Assembly (NCBI RefSeq): GCF_002917095.1
Contig: NZ_PQGA01000007.1
Coordinates: forward strand, 1-64,000
Origin: Paraburkholderia eburnea
GTDB lineage: Bacteria; Pseudomonadota; Gammaproteobacteria; Burkholderiales; Burkholderiaceae
Direction: 5' to 3'
DNA: 64,000 nt
Part shown: positions 16,570-26,902 of the stretch, piece after piece
Layout of the letters: the number at the start of each line of letters is the position of its first letter
Position numbering within the stretch: the first letter of the stretch is position 1
Notes under the pieces: generated by a model
The model's database searches: none
What the model saw: only the letters and a program-made list of their open reading frames with translations
Told to the model about the DNA's origin: nothing
Program-made: the position numbers and the translations under genes

Positions 16570-17754
16570 TTAGTTAGCGGCGCCGATGTGGCGCATCAGA
16601 CGCGTCTTGACGTCCGGCGGCGTGATGGTCGGGCGCGGCAGGCCGTCGGGCGTGCCGCGCTTGATCGTCAGGCGTACGAAACGCGTGCCTTCGACGCCCG
16701 AGGCGCCCGTCGCGCGCTCGCGCGCGGCTGCGAGCACGGCGTCGAGCGTGGCGAGATCGTCGCCTTCCACGGCATCGGCGTAACCGCACGCGGCCGCCAC
16801 GTTCGCGAACGAGACCTGCTGCGAAACGGTGGCCTGGCCGCCCGTCGAATCGTGCGCGCCGTTGTCGAGCAGCACGTGCGTGAGGTTCGACGGACCATAC
16901 GCGCCGAGCGTCGCGAACGCGCCCATGCGCATGAGCGCCGCGCCGTCGCCGTCGAGCGCGACTACGTTCAGGTCAGGACGCGCAAGCGCGAGACCGAGCG
17001 CAAACGGCGTCACGCAGCCCATCGAGCCGACCATGTACAACTGGTTCGCCCGATCGTCGATGGCGTATAGCTCGCGGCCGCAGAAGCCCGTCGAGGCCAC
17101 CACCACCGTCGACTCGGCCGGCGTCGCCGCGATCACGCGTTCGAGCGCCTGCTGGCGCGTCGGCAGTTCGTCGTAGCTACGGGCCGTGAAGTTCGACTGC
17201 GCCGCCGGCAGCGCATGCTTTGCGGGCATCGCGCCGCCACCCTTGAGTTCGTACGACGCGACGCTGCCCTTTTGCATCACGAGCGCATACGGGCGGCCCG
17301 TTTCGTCCATGTGCCTGATGGCGCGGTCGAGCGCGGGCGCGATCTGGTCGGCTTCCGTGGGGAACAGTTCCCAGGGAATCTCCATCGTGTCGAGCATCTG
17401 CGGCGTGACCGGGCCCATGAGCGCGTGCTGCGGCTCGTCGGCGACGCCAGGCTGGCCGCGCCACGTCACGATCAGCAGTTGCGGCAGACGGAACGTCCAC
17501 GTCAGCGAGGTGAGCGGGCTCACCGCGTTGCCCAGGCCCGAGTTCTGCATCATCGCGATGCCACGTTTACCCGCGAGCGCGACGCCCGCGACCAGCGCGA
17601 CCGCATCGCCCTCGTTGGCCGCCGACACGTAATGCAGCGAGTCGTCCTGCAGCACGTAGTTGATGAACGGCGTGAGGTACGAGCACGGCACGCCCGCATA
17701 CCATTCGAAGCCGCGCTCACGCGCCGCTTCGACGAATTGTGCCGCTTCGATCAT
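16570..17754 (-). CDS. aepY: Phosphonopyruvate decarboxylase
   Basis: This 394-residue thiamine-diphosphate enzyme converts phosphonopyruvate to phosphonoacetaldehyde, the step that pulls the unfavourable mutase reaction forward. The N-domain has the family start ([14 protein letters not shown]) and the cofactor-activating glutamate at 48 in AANEGD. The C-domain has the ThDP/Mg motif beginning GDG at 269-271 and ending about 30 residues later in LLDNG. The start overlaps the aepX stop by four bases (ATGA), so the genes are coupled. Confidence 0.93.
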   Translation of the reverse strand: MIEAAQFVEAARERGFEWYAGVPCSYLTPFINYVLQDDSLHYVSAANEGDAVALVAGVALAGKRGIAMMQNSGLGNAVSPLTSLTWTFRLPQLLIVTWRGQPGVADEPQHALMGPVTPQMLDTMEIPWELFPTEADQIAPALDRAIRHMDETGRPYALVMQKGSVASYELKGGGAMPAKHALPAAQSNFTARSYDELPTRQQALERVIAATPAESTVVVASTGFCGRELYAIDDRANQLYMVGSMGCVTPFALGLALARPDLNVVALDGDGAALMRMGAFATLGAYGPSNLTHVLLDNGAHDSTGGQATVSQQVSFANVAAACGYADAVEGDDLATLDAVLAAARERATGASGVEGTRFVRLTIKRGTPDGLPRPTITPPDVKTRLMRHIGAAN

Positions 17755-19472
17755 GCCTTGGCCTCCGGCTGCGAGGCACCATTGCCAGCGCCCGCATTGC
17801 CGCCGATCGGCGTTTGCGCGTGGGCGAAGTCGCCCGCGCGACGGAAATCCTCGAGGTCGTTCACGCCGCGCCAGTGGCCGCGCACGTATTGCACTTCGAT
17901 CTTCTCGCCGTCTTCGATCAGCGCGTTGAGCAGCGCCGGCATGTCGAGCGTGTCGAAATCGGCGCGCGTCTGCAGTTGCGCGATCTTCGCCTTGAGCTTG
18001 TCGCGGCCCGCGCCGCGCACGCTCGTCAGACCGATCCAGCGGCCATTGGGCGCGCTCGCCTGCGAAGCCTGATCCGACGACACGCGTTGCAGATACACCT
18101 TATTGCCGAACAGACCGCGATCATCGCCCGCCGAACACCACGCGAAATCGCGCACGCTGGCGTTTTCCAGTTCCGGCGACGAGTCGATCACGACGCTGAA
18201 TTCCGCATCGCTTTCCACGAGGTCGCGCAGGATGTAGCTGCGGAACAGCAGATCGCCATAGGAAATCACCGTGTCGTTGTCGAGCGCGTTGATGGCGCAG
18301 GCGAGCGAGGCGAGTTCGTTGGTCTGCGCGTAGCGCTCGTTACGTGCGAGCTTGATGCCCGCGGTATCGATCGCCTCGGCCTTGTAACCACCGACGACGG
18401 TAATGTCGTTGATCGCTTCCTTCTTGAACGCATCGACGAGCCAGCGCAGCAGCGGCTTGCCCGCGACCGGCAGCATGACCTTCGGCTTGTCTTCGGTGAC
18501 GGCGTCGAGGCCCTTGCCGCGGCTCGCCGCCAGCACGATCGCCGAACCGGCCGAACGCGTGGCCGACAGGTAGCGGTTTTCGGCTTCCGAGTATTCGTCG
18601 GCGTCCTGCAGGCGGAAAATTTCGTTCACCGTAGCAATACGGTCTTCGACATCGACGAGCGTTTGCGTCTCGTAGATCGTCCTGGTGACGGACTGCATGG
18701 CCGACACGGCCGCGCGGATCTGGTGGTTCGCCCAGATGATGGTGCTGATGCCCGCCTTGCGGAACACGTCGGTCGGCGTGCTGTAGTACTTGGTCGGCAC
18801 GATCACGAGCGGACCGCGGCCGGCCCATTCGCGCGCGAACGTGAGGATCTCGTCCGCTTTCGAGAGCTTGCTGTGGATCAGGATCGCGTCCGCGCCGGCC
18901 TGGCGGTAGGCTTCGGCGCGCTTGAGCGCTTCGTCCATGCCCCAGCCCGCGATCAGCGCTTCGACGCGCGCCACGATCGAGAAATGCTCGTCGGTCTGCG
19001 AGTCCTTGCCGGCCTTGATCTTGCCGCAGAATTCATCGATGTCGGCAAGCGGTTGCGCTTCGCCGCCGATGAAGCTGTTGGTCTTCGGGAACACCTTGTC
19101 TTCGATACAGACGCCGGCGATGCCGCGCTGTTCGAGCTTGCGCACGAGGCGGCGCACATTGTTGAAGTTGCCGTAGCCGGTGTCGCCGTCGAGCAGGATC
19201 GGTAGATCGCTCGCGTCGGCCATGAATTCGAGGTTATCGACCACCTGCGTCCAGCTGGCTTCGTTGTTGTCGCGCACGCCGAACTGCGCGGAAATCGACA
19301 GGCCCGAGCCCCAGATCGCCTTGAAGCCCGCTTCGCGCGCGATTCGCGCGGACAGGCCGTTGTGCGCTTCCATCAGGAATTCAAGCTCGTTGCTCACCAG
19401 CATCTGGCGCAGACGTGCGCTGCGCGAAGTGGGAAGAGCGGTGGAAACCGTGGCGGGTTCGCGTGCGTTCAT
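17751..19472 (-). CDS. aepX: Bifunctional PEP mutase / nucleotidyltransferase
   Basis: The protein has 573 residues with two domains. Residues 1-300 are phosphoenolpyruvate mutase with the signature [10 protein letters not shown] at 124-133, which separates true mutases from isocitrate-lyase relatives, and LDGDTGYGN near 95. Residues 310-555 are an NTP-transferase fold with a nucleotide loop ([12 protein letters not shown]) and [15 protein letters not shown]. Similar domains (PntC-like) attach CMP to 2-aminoethylphosphonate, so the fusion may make phosphonopyruvate and later activate the final product. Substrate and nucleotide are inferred. It is the first gene of aepX-aepY-phnW; GGAG lies upstream of the ATG. 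Confidence 0.9.
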   Translation of the reverse strand: MNAREPATVSTALPTSRSARLRQMLVSNELEFLMEAHNGLSARIAREAGFKAIWGSGLSISAQFGVRDNNEASWTQVVDNLEFMADASDLPILLDGDTGYGNFNNVRRLVRKLEQRGIAGVCIEDKVFPKTNSFIGGEAQPLADIDEFCGKIKAGKDSQTDEHFSIVARVEALIAGWGMDEALKRAEAYRQAGADAILIHSKLSKADEILTFAREWAGRGPLVIVPTKYYSTPTDVFRKAGISTIIWANHQIRAAVSAMQSVTRTIYETQTLVDVEDRIATVNEIFRLQDADEYSEAENRYLSATRSAGSAIVLAASRGKGLDAVTEDKPKVMLPVAGKPLLRWLVDAFKKEAINDITVVGGYKAEAIDTAGIKLARNERYAQTNELASLACAINALDNDTVISYGDLLFRSYILRDLVESDAEFSVVIDSSPELENASVRDFAWCSAGDDRGLFGNKVYLQRVSSDQASQASAPNGRWIGLTSVRGAGRDKLKAKIAQLQTRADFDTLDMPALLNALIEDGEKIEVQYVRGHWRGVNDLEDFRRAGDFAHAQTPIGGNAGAGNGASQPEAKA

Positions 19473-20006
19473 TTTTTTACTCCAGTGGACGTCGTCGCGC
19501 CGCGCTTACAGAGGCTGCGTCGCGCGCGTCGCATCGTTGGTTAAACCGGTTTCTGGCCCGTGGGTCGCCGAATCGCGAGGTCCGGTTGCGCTCAGCGCCG
19601 TGCCGATCGAGTTAAAGGCCGCGTATGAAGCGGCAATCGCCGACGTGATTCGACGACGTAATTCAACGCATTGACTCGATTCAGGGTTCGCAAAAACGAG
19701 CCGCAAAACAGCGCTGGCTTTGGGCCGAAGTCGCGACTATAGCGGAAATGATTCGCCTCCGCCGTCGATCCCGGCGAGAAGTGGCAAATCATGGTGTTGC
19801 AGTGAAATTTGTGGCTTTTAGGGGCGTTTTTAGCCGCATTTTGCGCACTTTCGCGGCAAACGCGATGCGTTGCCATGGCGCTTTATTTCCTGTGAAGAAA
19901 CAGGGTTCACCCCAGGTCGCGCGCCGCGCGGCAGCGGCCGTAAACACAGAAAGGTGAAGCCTGCCTTTCGCCCGCCACGAAGCCCCTCTGACCGACCAAG
20001 CAGACG
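19473..20006. other. Long divergent promoter region
   Basis: The region lies between the aminoethylphosphonate operon (minus) and a chemoreceptor gene (plus). It is less GC-rich in its middle part (19680-19860). A short perfect palindrome AAACCGGTTT lies at 19543-19552. No small gene or terminator is supported. Confidence 0.45.
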
Positions 20007-21554
20007 ATGACTCTCAACACGAAACTCCGCTCGATGATCGCGATCCTCTGGATCGGCCTGCTCCTGATCGTTGTGTTTGGCGCCTGGCAAAGCCGTGACG
20101 GCATGATCCGCGAACGGCGCGCGCAACTGACCACGCTCGTGGAAGAAGCGACCAGCATCGCCAATTACTACTACGACCTCTCGCAGCACAACGCGATGCC
20201 CGAAGCCGACGCGCAGAAACAGGCGCTCGCCGTGATCGGTTCGATCCGCTACGGCCAGGACGGTTATCTGAGCATCAACAACTCGCAGGCCGTGATGCTG
20301 ATGCATCCGATCAAGCCCGAACTCAACGGCAAGGCGCTCAGCGATTTCGCCGATCCCGCGGGCAAACACGTCTTCACGGCGCTCTCGGAGGCCGCCAACC
20401 AGCCAGGCGGCGGCTTCGTCGATTACCTGTGGGCCAAGCCCGGCCATAGCGAGCCGGTGCCGAAGCTGAGTTTCGGCCATCGTTTCGCGCCGTGGGACTG
20501 GGTGATCGTCACCGGCATGTATATGGACGACGTGAGCGCTGCGTTCTACAGCAGCCTGCTGCGCTGGGTGCTCGTGACCTTCGTGCTGGGCGGCGCGGCC
20601 ACCGTCGTGATGGTGTTCGTGGTGCGCAGCGTGCGCGGCAGCATCGGCGGCGAGCTCGAAACCGCCGTCGATACGGCCAACCGCATCGCCCAGGGCGATC
20701 TCACTTCGCGCGTCGAAGTACAAGGTTCCAACGCGCACAGCCTGATGCGCGCGCTCGCCACCATGCAGGGCGCGCTCGTGCAGACGGTCGCGCGCGTGCG
20801 CAGCGGCGCGGAAAACATCAACGTGGGCGCCAACGAGATCGCGGCGGGCAACACCGACCTCTCGCAGCGCACCGAGGAACAGGCCGCCGCGCTCGTGCAG
20901 ACCGCATCGAGCATGGATCAGATGACGGCCAACGTGCGCCAGAACGCGGATAGCGCGCAGCACGCCGCGACGCTCGCGAGCCAGGCCGCCGACGTGGCCA
21001 CGCGCGGCAGCGTCGTCGTGGACGACGTCGTGCGCACGATGGGCGACATCACGCACAGCTCGCAGCAGATCGGCGACATCATCGGCGTGATCGACGGCAT
21101 CGCGTTCCAGACCAATATCCTCGCGCTCAATGCGGCGGTGGAAGCGGCGCGCGCGGGCGAACAAGGGCGCGGCTTCGCGGTGGTCGCGGCGGAAGTGCGC
21201 AGCCTTGCGCAACGCTCGGCGGCGGCGGCCAAGGAGATCAAGGCGCTGATCGAAAAATCGACGGGCACGGTCACCGAAGGGCAGCAGCTCGTGACCAACG
21301 CCGGCACGACGATGAGCGAAATCGTGCAGTCCGTGCGGCGCGTGAACGAGATTCTCGAAGAGATCAGCAACGCTTCGCGCGAACAGAGCGCCGGCATCGA
21401 GCAGGTCAATCGCGCGGTGGGCGAGATGGATCAGGTGACGCAGCAGAACGCGGCGCTGGTGGAACAGGCTGCGGCGGCGGCCCATTCGCTCAAGGATCAG
21501 GTGTCGGGGCTGCGCGAATCGATCGCGAGCTTCAGGCTGCCGGCGACGGCGTGA
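20007..21554 (+). CDS. Methyl-accepting chemotaxis protein, single-Cache type
   Basis: This 515-residue inner-membrane chemoreceptor has a first membrane segment at about residues 9-27. A periplasmic sensor of about 150 residues with single-Cache features follows ([19 protein letters not shown], then [14 protein letters not shown]). The second membrane segment lies near 187-210, then a HAMP domain and a long signalling helix hairpin. The tip sequence ([25 protein letters not shown]) is the standard CheA/CheW-binding hairpin. No C-terminal CheR-binding pentapeptide is seen. The sCache class often senses small organic acids, but the ligand is not predictable here. It is monocistronic. Confidence 0.92.
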   Translation: MTLNTKLRSMIAILWIGLLLIVVFGAWQSRDGMIRERRAQLTTLVEEATSIANYYYDLSQHNAMPEADAQKQALAVIGSIRYGQDGYLSINNSQAVMLMHPIKPELNGKALSDFADPAGKHVFTALSEAANQPGGGFVDYLWAKPGHSEPVPKLSFGHRFAPWDWVIVTGMYMDDVSAAFYSSLLRWVLVTFVLGGAATVVMVFVVRSVRGSIGGELETAVDTANRIAQGDLTSRVEVQGSNAHSLMRALATMQGALVQTVARVRSGAENINVGANEIAAGNTDLSQRTEEQAAALVQTASSMDQMTANVRQNADSAQHAATLASQAADVATRGSVVVDDVVRTMGDITHSSQQIGDIIGVIDGIAFQTNILALNAAVEAARAGEQGRGFAVVAAEVRSLAQRSAAAAKEIKALIEKSTGTVTEGQQLVTNAGTTMSEIVQSVRRVNEILEEISNASREQSAGIEQVNRAVGEMDQVTQQNAALVEQAAAAAHSLKDQVSGLRESIASFRLPATA

Positions 21555-21607
21555 GGGGAACACAGCCGGGGGCACGGCAAGTTTGACTGGGGCGAAGGCG
21601 GCGTCAC

Positions 21608-21652
21608 CTAAAATTTCAATTTAATTACTATATGTTTACAATGAAATTTTAG
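21608..21652. promoter_or_regulatory. AT-rich inverted repeat before the FtsI-like gene
   Basis: Perfect 11-bp arms (CTAAAATTTCA at 21608-21618, TGAAATTTTAG at 21642-21652) flank an AT-only-like centre. This is very unusual in this GC-rich sequence. It lies just upstream of the PBP gene and may be its promoter with an operator, or a site bound by a nucleoid protein. Confidence 0.5.
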
Positions 21653-21673
21653 TCATCCCTCGCCCCGCCCCCG

Positions 21674-23389
21674 ATGATCCGTTCCAGGAAACCGCCACGC
21701 GATCCGCATGCCACTGCGACCCGTCATCCGATGCTGACACCGCAGTTGCCCGCGTGGCGCTCGAAGCTTGTCGTGTTCATCACCTTCGCGGCGTTCGCCG
21801 CGCTCGCGGGCCGCGCGCTCTGGGTGCAGGTCGTCAATCACGGTTTCTACGTGAAACAGGGGCAGAAGCGCTATCAGCGCACGCTCGAACTCGACGCCAT
21901 GCGCGGGCGCATCGTCGATCGTAACGGCGCCCTCCTCGCGGTCAGCCTGGAGACCTTCGAGATCTGGGCCAATCCGAAGCTGCTCGACGAAGCCGCGCAC
22001 GGGCCGCTCGCCAAGCTGCTCAACATGCCGGTCGCCGAATTGCGCCGCCGTCTGCCGCCCGAGCGCTCGTTCGTGCTGCTCAAGCGCCAGGTGGACGCCG
22101 AAACCGCCGCCCATATCGACGAAATGGCCACGGGCGGCATCACGTTGATCGCCGATTCGAAGCGCTTTTATCCCGAGGGTGAATCCGCCGCGCACGTGGT
22201 GGGCTTTACCGACGTCGAGGACAAAGGCCAGGAAGGCGTCGAGCTTGCCGCCGACACCCGCCTGCACGGCACGCCCGGCCATCGTGAAGTGATCCGCGAT
22301 CGGCTGGGCCGCGTGATTTCGGAGCCGAGCGAGCGCATTCAGCCCAGAAACGGCGACACGGTCCAGCTCACCATCGATCGCCGCATTCAGCAGCTCGCCT
22401 GGTCGCAGCTCAAGGCCGCCGTCGCGAAACACCATGCGGAAGCCGGCAGCGTCGTGGTGCTCGACGCGCAGAACGGCGAGATCCTCGCCCTCGCGAACTG
22501 GCCGTCGTTCGATCCGAACAACCGCTCGCGCCTCACGGGCCGCCAGTTGCGCAATCGCGCCGTGATCGACACGTTCGAGCCAGGCTCGACGATCAAGCCC
22601 GTGGTCGCCGCGCTGGCGATGGATCTGCACAAGGTCAACGCGAACACCATCATCGACACCACGCCCGGCACCTTGCGCATCGGCCCCGCCGTGATTCACG
22701 ACACCTCGAATCATGGCCGCATGACGGTGGCCGAGGCGATCCAGAAGTCGAGCAATATCGCGCTCGCGAAGATGGCGCTCAACCTGCCCGCGCAGACCAT
22801 CTGGAACAAGTATCAGGACTATGGCCTTGGCCTGCGGCCCGAGGTCACCTTCCCCGGCGCCGCCGCGGGCCGCGTGCGGCCATGGGCGCGCTGGCGTCCG
22901 ATTGAGCAGGCGACCATGGCCTACGGCTACGGGCTGTCGGCTTCGCTGCTGCAGATCGCGCAGGTCTACACGGCCTATGCCGGCGACGGCACGATGTATC
23001 CGGCCAGGCTGCTGTTCGTGCCAGAGGCGGGGTCGTCGGCCACGCAGCCGCGCACGGTCACGACGCCCGCCTCGGCGGCGGCGCTGCGTGGCATGCTGGA
23101 ATCGGCGACGCGCGAGGGCGGCACGGGCCGCGCGGCAAACGTCGAAGGCTATCGCGTGGGCGGCAAGACCGGCACCGCGCGCAAGCAGGTCGGCGCGGGC
23201 TATGCGAAGAACCGCTATCGCGCGCTGTTCGTCGGCATGGCGCCGATGAGCGCGCCGCGCGTGATCGTCGCGGTCATGATCGACGATCCGGCGGGTGGAT
23301 CGTTCTATGGCGGCACCGTCGCCGGGCCGGTATTTTCAGGCGTCATGCAGGGCACGCTGCAAATGATGGGCGTGCCGCCAGACGCATAA
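21674..23389 (+). CDS. FtsI/PBP3-like peptidoglycan transpeptidase (orphan paralogue)
   Basis: This 571-residue class B penicillin-binding protein has an N-terminal membrane anchor (residues 30-52), a dimerisation domain (MRGRIVDRNGALLAVS) and a transpeptidase domain. The active-site triad is complete: SxxK at S305/K308 in EPGSTIKP, SSN in KSSNIALAK, and KTG in GGKTGTARK. It is FtsI-like in architecture but sits outside the dcw division cluster, with a chemoreceptor on one side and DUF4148 on the other. It is therefore probably a second, conditional PBP3. An ATG at 21731 is an alternative start that removes a basic leader of 19 residues. Confidence 0.9.
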   Translation: MIRSRKPPRDPHATATRHPMLTPQLPAWRSKLVVFITFAAFAALAGRALWVQVVNHGFYVKQGQKRYQRTLELDAMRGRIVDRNGALLAVSLETFEIWANPKLLDEAAHGPLAKLLNMPVAELRRRLPPERSFVLLKRQVDAETAAHIDEMATGGITLIADSKRFYPEGESAAHVVGFTDVEDKGQEGVELAADTRLHGTPGHREVIRDRLGRVISEPSERIQPRNGDTVQLTIDRRIQQLAWSQLKAAVAKHHAEAGSVVVLDAQNGEILALANWPSFDPNNRSRLTGRQLRNRAVIDTFEPGSTIKPVVAALAMDLHKVNANTIIDTTPGTLRIGPAVIHDTSNHGRMTVAEAIQKSSNIALAKMALNLPAQTIWNKYQDYGLGLRPEVTFPGAAAGRVRPWARWRPIEQATMAYGYGLSASLLQIAQVYTAYAGDGTMYPARLLFVPEAGSSATQPRTVTTPASAAALRGMLESATREGGTGRAANVEGYRVGGKTGTARKQVGAGYAKNRYRALFVGMAPMSAPRVIVAVMIDDPAGGSFYGGTVAGPVFSGVMQGTLQMMGVPPDA

Positions 23390-23393
23390 AACG

Positions 23394-23428
23394 CTTGCGC
23401 CGCCCATGAACACACACAGCGGCGCAAG
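23394..23428. terminator. Hairpin after the FtsI-like gene
   Basis: Perfect 10-bp arms (CTTGCGCCGC at 23394-23403, GCGGCGCAAG at 23419-23428) lie between convergent genes. There is no T tract. Confidence 0.6.
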
Positions 23429-23454
23429 TTAGTCCTGCCGATCAACGATATCGC

Positions 23455-23826
23455 TCAATGATGCTCGTACGCAGCGGGTTCCGCGCTGCGTACGACGGTC
23501 GCCGGGCCGCCCGCTTCACTGGTCTGCGCCGGTTGCGCGCCATAACCCGAGTGCGCCACGTCCTGCTGCGGCTGTGCCTGCTGCTGCGCGAGGCGCGCTT
23601 CGCCGGCGCGCTTCGCTTCGAGACGGCGCATGGCGGCCTGCACGTCATCGGGATAATTGACATCGTTGCCCGACGCCGGGCTGTAGCCGACCGATTCGAG
23701 GTCGACCAGTTCCTGCACCACCTGCGCGCGCGTCACCGGGCCGTTCTGGATGGATTGTGCAAACGACATCGCCGGAATAACCGCGATCATCGAAACCAGC
23801 GCCGTGCGTAGCATTGCGTTCTTCAC
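23455..23826 (-). CDS. DUF4148 periplasmic protein
   Basis: This 123-residue protein has a clear Sec signal (LRTALVSMIAVIPAMSFAQS, cleavage near residue 24). The DUF4148 core follows: VTRAQVVQELVDLESVGYSP, then a short NYPDDVQAAMRRLEAK segment. The last 45 residues are Gln/Ala-rich and disordered. The family is abundant in Burkholderia as multiple paralogues with no known function. The start is GTG, supported by AGGAGAG four bases upstream. It stands alone on its strand. Confidence 0.9.
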   Translation of the reverse strand: MKNAMLRTALVSMIAVIPAMSFAQSIQNGPVTRAQVVQELVDLESVGYSPASGNDVNYPDDVQAAMRRLEAKRAGEARLAQQQAQPQQDVAHSGYGAQPAQTSEAGGPATVVRSAEPAAYEHH

Positions 23827-24008
23827 CGTACTCTCCTGTGGTCTGAACGGACTCGCTGCGCGGGCGATCTGCCGTGCGAGCGGCGAGTCGATGCGACAAG
23901 TCTACGCAGCGCCCGCGCGCCTAAAAACCGGGCCGCGAGGGGAGGACTGTTGCAGTCTGAGGAAGATTGGTGAGGACTTCTGCGCAGGGCGCGGCTTCAC
24001 GCGCGCGA

Positions 24009-24737
24009 TCAGATCTGATCGCGCCCGAATGCCCGCAGCGCGTCGAGATCCGCCACGTCCACGCGGTTATACGAAAGCGTGACGAGACCCTCGCGTTCGA
24101 GCATCTGCAAAGCCTGATTGACGCGTTGACGCGACGCGCCCGCCAACATGCCGATCTCCTCCTGCGAAATCTCCAGCGCGTGGCCGGTCTCGGGATAGAG
24201 GTCGGGATTGAACATCTGCGCGAGCGCCTGCGCCACGCGCGCATCGACGTCGAGCAGGCGGCTGTTCTGGATCAACCCGATGAACTCGCCCATGCGGTTG
24301 TTGAGCTGATGGATCACGAAGCGGTTGAACGGCAGGCTGCTGTCCATGAGCCGATGAAACGTATCGGCGGGCACCGCCATCACGAGCGACGGTTGCAGCG
24401 CGATCACGTCGTATTTGCGCGGCTCGCGCTTGATCACGCTGCCCTCGCCGAACCAGCCGCCGTGCGGCACGCCCGAGAACGTGCAGCCGCGCCCCGACGC
24501 ATTGAAGATCGCAAGCTTGACGAGCCCGCTGCTCACGCCGAGCCAGTGCGCCGACGGCGCCTCGCGCGCAGCCACCGTCGCGCCCGCCGCGTAGGACTGC
24601 GCGTGCGAAGTGTCGAGCACCCATGCGCGATGCTCCGGCGCAAGCGCGCGAAACCACGCGCAGCGCTCGAAGAGCGCCGCGAGACGCGCGGCAGCGTCTT
24701 TTTCCGGGGGCATAATGGGCTGGTCCTTGGGCTGCAT
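24009..24737 (-). CDS. Crp/Fnr-family transcriptional regulator
   Basis: The protein has 242 residues: a cyclic-nucleotide-binding beta-roll (about 30-135), a dimer helix and a C-terminal winged helix (ISQEEIGMLAGASRQRVNQALQ, about 190-211). No Fnr-type cysteine cluster is present, and the cAMP phosphate-binding motif of Crp is not evident, so the effector is unknown. In the recognition helix the Crp Glu is replaced by Gln (SRQRV against SRETV), which should change half-site preference. A dyad TGTCG-N6-CGACA lies just upstream in the divergent gap with an acyl-CoA synthetase gene. The likely targets are itself and that gene. Confidence 0.9.
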   Translation of the reverse strand: MQPKDQPIMPPEKDAAARLAALFERCAWFRALAPEHRAWVLDTSHAQSYAAGATVAAREAPSAHWLGVSSGLVKLAIFNASGRGCTFSGVPHGGWFGEGSVIKREPRKYDVIALQPSLVMAVPADTFHRLMDSSLPFNRFVIHQLNNRMGEFIGLIQNSRLLDVDARVAQALAQMFNPDLYPETGHALEISQEEIGMLAGASRQRVNQALQMLEREGLVTLSYNRVDVADLDALRAFGRDQI

Positions 24738-24775
24738 CGGGGCTCACCTCGAAGTGAAAAATCCGGCGCACCGGC

Positions 24776-24795
24776 TCTGTCGCGCCAGCGACAGA
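24776..24795. promoter_or_regulatory. Crp-like dyad in a divergent promoter
   Basis: TCTGTCGC-GCCA-GCGACAGA is a perfect 20-bp palindrome. Its core TGTCG-N6-CGACA has exactly the 5-6-5 spacing of Crp/Fnr sites (TGTGA-N6-TCACA). It lies 39 bases before the Crp/Fnr-type gene start and 100 before the acyl-CoA synthetase start. Confidence 0.6.
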
Positions 24796-24894
24796 CGCGC
24801 TCGCGCGGTCCTGCTACGGTAGCGCGAATCATACCGGTACAAGCACGGCACAAAGCCCGGCACATAGCAATAAAACCCGACAGGAGACAGCACC

Positions 24895-26565
24895 ATGCCG
24901 CACCCGTTCGAACAGGGACTCGCGCAACGCGAAGCCAATTACGTGCCGCTCACGCCCATCGACTTCATCGCGCGCGCCGCCGAAGTCTATGGCGAGCGCC
25001 TCGCGATGGTTCACGGCGACGTGCGCCGCAACTGGCGCGAGACCTACGCGCGCACGCGGCGCCTCGCGAGCGCGCTCGAACGCGCGGGCATCCGGCGCGG
25101 CGACACCGTCGCGGTGCTGCTCCCCAACATCCCGGCGATGGTCGAAGCGCACTTCGGCGTGCCGATGCTCGGCGCGGTGCTCAACACGCTCAATACGCGG
25201 CTCGACGTGGCGACCATGCTGTTCATGCTGCGCCACGGCGAAGCGAAGGTGCTCATCGTCGATACGGAATACGCCGCGCTCGCGCAACGCGCGGCGCTGG
25301 CGTTTCCCGAACTGAAGATCATCACTGTCGCCGATGTCGCTCCCGCCGATGCCGAGCACTTCCCGCGCGCCACCGACTACGAAGCCTTTCTCGAACAAGG
25401 CGACCCCGAGTACGCCTGGCAAACGCCCGCGAACGAGTGGGACGCCATCGCGCTCAACTACACGTCGGGCACGACCGGCGATCCGAAAGGCGTGGTCTAT
25501 CACCATCGCGGCGCGTATCTGAACGCGGTGAGCAATATCCTCGAATGGGATCTGCCCAAGCACGCGGTCTACCTTTGGACGCTGCCGCTCTTTCACTGCA
25601 ACGGCTGGTGCTTCGCGTGGACCGTGGCGGCGCGCGCGGGCGTGAACGTCTGCCTGCGCAAGTTCGACGCGAAGCTCGTGTTCGAGCTGATTCGCAGCGT
25701 TGGGGTCACGCACTATTGCGGCGCACCGATCGTCCAGGGCGCGCTCGCCGATGCGCCCGCCGCGTATCGCGAAGGCATCGCGCATACGGTGCGCACCATG
25801 GTCGCGGGCGCGCCGCCCGCGCCGGCCGTAATCGCGAAAATGAAGGCCATCGGCATCGAACTCACGCACGTGTACGGGCTCACCGAAGTCTACGGCCCCG
25901 CGTCGGTGTGCGCCGTGCAGGAAAGCTGGAAGACGCTGCCTGACGACGAACAGGCGCGACTCGCCGCGCGTCAGGGCGTGCGCTACCACCTGCAAAGCGG
26001 CATCAGCGTGCGCAACCCGACGACCATGGCGCCCGTGCCCAACGACGGCGAAACGCTCGGCGAAATCATGTTTCGCGGCAACATCTGCATGAAGGGCTAT
26101 TTGAAGAACGAGCGCGCCACCGAAGATGCGTTTCGCGGCGGCTGGTTCCATACCGGCGATCTCGGCGTGATGACGCCCGACGGTTACGTGCGCATCACCG
26201 ACCGCAGCAAGGACATCATCATCTCGGGCGGCGAAAACATTTCGAGCATCGAGGTCGAGGACGCGCTGTACCGGCATCCCGCAGTGGCGCTCGCCGCCGT
26301 CGTGGCGATGCCCGATGCGAAATGGGGCGAAGTGCCTTGCGCGTTCGTCGAACTGCGGCCAGGCGAAAGCACGACGGCAGAGGAAATCATCGCGCACTGC
26401 CGGGGGCTGCTCGCGCATTACAAGGTGCCGCGCATCGTGAAGTTCGGCGAGTTGCCGCGCACTGCGACGGGCAAGATCCAGAAATACGAGCTGCGCACGC
26501 AGGTAGGATCGCAGAGCGCCATCGACGTCGGCAAGTCGCCCGAGGCCGACAAACCCGTAAAATGA
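24895..26565 (+). CDS. Acyl-CoA synthetase (AMP-binding family)
   Basis: This 556-residue ANL-superfamily ligase activates a carboxylic acid with ATP and CoA. The P-loop-like YTSGTTGDPKG lies at 189-199, the adenine motif is YGLTEVYGP, the hinge is in GDLGVMTPDGYVRITDRSKD, and the C-terminal catalytic lysine is in TATGKIQKYELR. The length and N-terminus (NYVPLTPIDFIARAAEVY) fit the medium-chain or AlkK-like group, though the substrate is not certain. AGGAG precedes the ATG. It is divergent from a Crp/Fnr regulator with a shared dyad, so its expression is probably controlled by it. Confidence 0.9.
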   Translation: MPHPFEQGLAQREANYVPLTPIDFIARAAEVYGERLAMVHGDVRRNWRETYARTRRLASALERAGIRRGDTVAVLLPNIPAMVEAHFGVPMLGAVLNTLNTRLDVATMLFMLRHGEAKVLIVDTEYAALAQRAALAFPELKIITVADVAPADAEHFPRATDYEAFLEQGDPEYAWQTPANEWDAIALNYTSGTTGDPKGVVYHHRGAYLNAVSNILEWDLPKHAVYLWTLPLFHCNGWCFAWTVAARAGVNVCLRKFDAKLVFELIRSVGVTHYCGAPIVQGALADAPAAYREGIAHTVRTMVAGAPPAPAVIAKMKAIGIELTHVYGLTEVYGPASVCAVQESWKTLPDDEQARLAARQGVRYHLQSGISVRNPTTMAPVPNDGETLGEIMFRGNICMKGYLKNERATEDAFRGGWFHTGDLGVMTPDGYVRITDRSKDIIISGGENISSIEVEDALYRHPAVALAAVVAMPDAKWGEVPCAFVELRPGESTTAEEIIAHCRGLLAHYKVPRIVKFGELPRTATGKIQKYELRTQVGSQSAIDVGKSPEADKPVK

Positions 26566-26902
26566 AAGGTTTTTGTATTGCCATCGAAATTATTCTGCAA
26601 TGTTGCGCGCACAACGATTGCGATGGATGGGGGTCGGACCAGATCGGAATGTAACGCATCTTGACAACCCGACCCTTTGAAACCGAAGGGCAAGGTTCAG
26701 AAACACGCTGTAATCCTTTTTGCATCAAGGCTCAAAGGTTAAATCGGATCTTTCGTGTGACCGTAGGCCCGAAATGAAAGCTTACAAGTGCTCACGTATT
26801 CGCGGACTTTCGCCCGATAAGCTTTGATCCATGGTCGAACGCAACGCAGCGCACTACGCGCCGCAACAAGCGAACGACGGACTTCGATGAGGAGGAAAGA
26901 AC
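26566..26902. other. Intergenic stretch before the His-rich protein gene
   Basis: Relatively AT-rich for the window. It carries the promoter of the downstream gene and possibly the terminator of the synthetase gene; an imperfect CCCTT/AAGGG pair near 26670-26690 is too weak to call. No coding frame with a ribosome site is seen. Confidence 0.45.
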
